From contig OZ024865.1 of NCBI GenBank assembly GCA_964017155.1, positions 42,079,120-42,143,119 of the forward strand: a stretch of DNA of 64,000 nt. The letters are read 5' to 3'. The notes beneath the pieces were generated by a model. The model worked only from the letters and a program-made list of their open reading frames with translations, did no database searches and had not been told where the DNA came from. The position numbers were made by a program, and so were the translations under genes. How positions within the stretch are numbered: position 1 is the first letter of the stretch; every line of letters begins with the position of its first letter. This DNA is from Oasisia sp. SBJ-2009 (Eukaryota; Annelida; Polychaeta; Sabellida; Siboglinidae). Below are positions 60,782 to 64,000 of the stretch, piece by piece.

Positions 60782-60881
60782 ACCTGTTCGGTGGTGAGAT
60801 CGGATACGGTCGCTGACGGCGTGTGGAAGATGATGACGTTTCGGTACAGGTAATGGTCGGGTATGGCTCTTTAGCAGTATC

Positions 60882-61070
60882 TTAAATAGGGTCTTGGGCG
60901 TCTGAGAAGTTGGAGGCTATCATCTTCCTCACATCAAAACAATGAAACGATTTGCCCTCTGATATTTCAATGACAGATGATGGACATTGAGTTGTGCCGA
61001 AGCCGTACTTATGCAACATAGGAGTCATACTTGACAGCGGTCTTACCATAGATGCGCATGTTGCATACAT
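60882..61070 (-). other. further Polinton-derived sequence? (unidentified)
   Basis: A 62-codon minus-strand ORF immediately upstream of the pX-like remnant, with similar base composition to it and unlike the AT-rich flanks. I do not recognise the translated sequence. It may be another decayed Polinton gene. Confidence 0.25.
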
Positions 61071-61079
61071 GGCAAAGTT

Positions 61080-62735
61080 GTGCTACCACCAGATACGCAA
61101 CTTTGGACTATGAAAATTCGTTGCTATAAGACCTTCTATAGTAAATGTTTCTTAGGGAAATGTCACCATGCACAGGAAATGTAAATTCGATTGTCACATT
61201 TTTATGCATACTGAGGTCCTTTAGGGCCTCAATAATTGGTACATTTCACGTTTTCCTATTTTATTCAGAAATTGTTCTGAAACGTTTCCTTTAATTTTGC
61301 TTCTGGTGGTATTTGCATTGTACACAATAAATGTATAGTCACTAATCGAGTAAGGACATCTCAGGACCTTCCCAAGAAACGAAATGCTAAACCTTTGCAT
61401 GTTTTTGCCTGGGCTTTTAGCAATCCTTTGGTGATCTGTGTATTGGGGCGAGTAGAATCAGCCCACCCCAAAGCACCCATGTATCTGGACACTATCACCA
61501 GCCTTCTATTGTCCATGGAGACTGACCAATTGATCTCCCCAAGGAGTGGGGGGGGGGGGGGGTTGTATCAATAACCTACAGCCTACATGTTTTAAGCTGT
61601 ATCTTCAGTTAGGCTACATATTATGTATGCAAGTTCTGTTTATTTTGACGTTTGTTTAATTAATTATTTTTTAAATGATGTTACTTTAATATCTACTTGT
61701 CAAAAATGTATTATCATCTGTAAGTGACAATTGACACAGATATATAATTAACATTGTAGAGACATATAGGGTGAAAATTCACAACCGTTATTGATATTGT
61801 CTACTGTTTCCAAACAATTTGACTGTTTCTGGTCATCTCGTGTGAATAACCAGAGAAAATGCCAATTAGGTGGTTACGGGGAAGAGACTAGGTGGTGACT
61901 ATGATTCACCAAGACACATCTCATTCACAATTATCAACTCATTAGTCCAAAATATTCAGGGCCATTTGGACCATTTTAGATTAGCTCTTCTGCGATATGA
62001 TCATGTGGAATTTAATCAAATGCATTTATCCTTACGTCATTTTAAAATTAGTAATTTTGTTACTATTTAAGTATATTATTTTATTTAGTTTTTGTTTAAT
62101 ATTACACTTTTTAAACATTTGCACAAGATAATAAGTAATGAAATGGGTGTTTTATTTTACTATTTAATTTAGGCCTATATTCAGAATGTATTTTGATATT
62201 GTTTAAATATGTCATCCAATCTTAGCTAATATTTATATTAGAACAATTAGAACAACTAAAAAATTGGACGCTATGCAAATACATTATATTATTATTACTA
62301 CTACTACTGGTATTCCATCTGTGGTAGCTTGCTTCTGCATGTTTTAATTTAGCTGCGTCTTCAAAACTATTGATTTTCCGTAATTGCATGTTAAGTTTAT
62401 TTTGATACATATTTAATTATCGTCAACATGTTTGTGTTTCTTGTCATCTCATATGGATAACCAGAGAAAATGACAATTATGTGATTATGATCAAAAGCCT
62501 TGGCAGTGACCATGATTCACATTGTTAAAGATGCAACAATTTCTGGGACGGGTTCCAGTTAGTTAATTAATTGCTACTCATTAACAGCAACTCGCTGAGT
62601 AATTCTTTTGTATCAATGAATTAGAAATGGTTCACGTTGTGCACAGCATATATTTGGAGCTGTTATCTTCCAAATGTCCAAATACATAGTCATTTTGGTG
62701 AAGCTATATATTGTGACTATGGGAACTGTTTTATT
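61080..62735. other. spacer before the second V-like exon
   Basis: AT-rich with a G15 run (about 61,547). Two related short segments (ACCAGAGAAAATG... at about 61,850 and 62,460, each followed by TGACTATGATTCAC or TGACCATGATTCAC) suggest a diverged direct duplication of about 600 bp. No signal-peptide exon could be supported for the following V-like exon. Confidence 0.4.
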
Positions 62736-62739
62736 GCAG

Positions 62740-63033
62740 GGGTTCACACAGGGTTCACACAAGTACCCAGCAATATCGTTACTAAAGTTGGACAGAGCTT
62801 CACACTTCTCTGCGCTGGGACCGCACTCTGCTGGAAGCGATTTCCTCTTGGCAACTTTCTGACTGCTAAACTACAGCTGGGAGGCAGATGTGCTCGTGAT
62901 CAATGTAGTCTGAACACAATAGCCAGAAACTATTACCTCACTGTCAAGTCAGCAGTTCGGGGAGATGGCGGAACGTACAGATGCCGGCCACAATATGGCC
63001 GTCTAATCCGAGGTGCAGAAGTCATTGTCTTTG
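62740..63033 (+). CDS. Ig-locus exon 5 / second V-like immunoglobulin exon
   Basis: Acceptor tttattgcag, 98 codons, donor G|GTAAGG, phase 1 at both ends. SFTLLCAGTALCWKRF and GDGGTYRCRPQ parallel NVTLRCAGTNLAWED and QSGLYKCRALP of the exon at 54,862. It is therefore a paralogous V-like domain, either a further domain of the same gene or the first domain of a neighbouring paralogue. Two extra cysteines (GGRCARDQC) could form an additional disulphide. Confidence 0.75.
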
Positions 63034-64000
63034 GTAAGGTGTTTTTAGTTTTTTTTCTTCAAAACAGCCAATTTTGTCCCTAACCATATCCATCTGTTGC
63101 CGTAACTTCCTCAAATTTCACTCTTAAAATCATGGTTAATGCATGGGGTTAATTAATCCCGTGTGAAAGGAATGTGTAGAACATTGTCACATTTTGGGCC
63201 ACCTGATTATTATATCTATGTAGGCCGCCATTTTTAATTGAAAAGCGCTAACATGTAATGCAGTTAACAACATTTAGACATGGCTACTATATCGATTAAA
63301 ATGCCTGAAAATGTTTCAAATAATGTAGAATATGTAGATAAAATATATGAATAGTTTTCTTATATTTGGCCATCTGAAACTACACCCTGTAGGCTGCTTT
63401 TATCTAATTCAAAATAATTAACATTTAATGGCATCTTATATGTCATAAACATTTCGAAACTTCAACACATCAGCATTATTAACAGCCGTAACAAACTAGA
63501 ATCTGTGTCATTTGTCAGGAAAATACGACAGAGATACTAACGAATCAAGCTATGTTAATAGCGAAACGACTATATAGGTGCATATAAGATGTGCACCATT
63601 AATTTAATGAAAATCAGTGTAAACAGAAAAAGAAATTGTTGGAGTGATAAGTGAAGGAAAATACTTTCAGTAAATAAGGCTCAATGGCACCAATCGTGTA
63701 GACTCGAGTACAATAGCGTAAGACTGCAAACGACGGAGAAGAGACTGCGCCATAAACCACCTAAATATGCTGACAATAACGAACCAGCAGTCGGTGTTTT
63801 TATTTATGCAGCTACGTCAAAACTTGACAAATATTGTAATGTTCGATGAACCAATCTCCTTCAAACGCTCATTCCAAAAAGGACTGTTAAAAACAGCCAG
63901 TATCCAACCTGTTGTTTGCTCTGGGAAACCTGTTAATAGAAGGTCTAAGTATTAAAGGAACAGTGCCAAGGCACTTCAGCACATAGTTCACTTCATGCAT
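63034..64000 (+). other. spacer or intron to the window end
   Basis: No further exon with splice sites seen. If the 57-kb locus is a guide, the next Ig exon would lie beyond the right edge. Confidence 0.4.

Noticed and set aside
62674..62862. Hydrophobic start MSKYIVILVKLYIVTMGTVL as a signal exon read through into the second V-like exon
   Set aside because: It is out of frame with the Ig domain, whose frame is fixed by CAGT...W...YRC and a phase-1 acceptor at 62,740.

Overview
The window is animal nuclear DNA: AT-rich, with long introns bounded by clean GT-AG sites, many dinucleotide arrays, tRNA-derived SINEs, non-LTR retrotransposon fragments, fold-back elements and a decayed Maverick/Polinton. 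The gene content (a synaptic-scaffold-type coiled-coil protein, a somatomedin-B adhesion-type GPCR and fast-evolving immunoglobulin-domain exons with phase-1 introns) fits a lophotrochozoan, most likely a mollusc. That assignment is an inference; no species-diagnostic marker is visible.

Layout. (1) 4.76-30.54 kb, minus strand: one seven-exon gene encoding a 513-residue, almost wholly coiled-coil protein. All its introns are phase 0. Exons 3-5 resemble the N-terminal coiled coil of the RIM-binding protein / TSPOAP1 family. Its introns hold a 31-bp minisatellite, SINEs, a fold-back MITE, three copies of a short TIR element and, on the opposite strand, a TATA-box promoter with a possible first exon (26.9-27.07 kb). 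(2) 30.6-35.7 kb: upstream DNA, a dispersed duplicated block, a 63-codon ORF that looks like a small secreted precursor, and an unusual exon whose tryptophans recur every seven residues, interrupted by one TGA exactly at a tryptophan position. (3) 36.2-38.4 kb: two different fold-back repeats. (4) 38.93-42.88 kb, plus strand: a two-exon gene for a 1126-residue receptor (signal peptide, Ser/Thr/Asp-rich repeats, somatomedin B domain, long ectodomain, seven transmembrane helices). (5) 43.6-50.3 kb: a GGGCCC-ended MITE, a second copy of the 37-kb fold-back element with visible terminal inverted repeats, a broken Cys/Thr-rich plus Lys-Arg-Ser-Pro repeat exon, and a 5'-truncated non-LTR retrotransposon lying in the second copy of the duplicated block. 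(6) 51.4-63.0 kb, plus strand: an immunoglobulin-superfamily locus (signal-peptide exon, V-like exon, two further Ig-like exons, then a second V-like exon), every junction phase 1. A roughly 1.1-kb fold-back element, a LINE fragment and a Polinton capsid-gene remnant interrupt it.

The genes do not form an operon or an obvious pathway. Two loci each have one in-frame stop in otherwise open repetitive coding sequence (35,161 and 46,361). Family assignments come from reading translations and recalling families, not from a database search.
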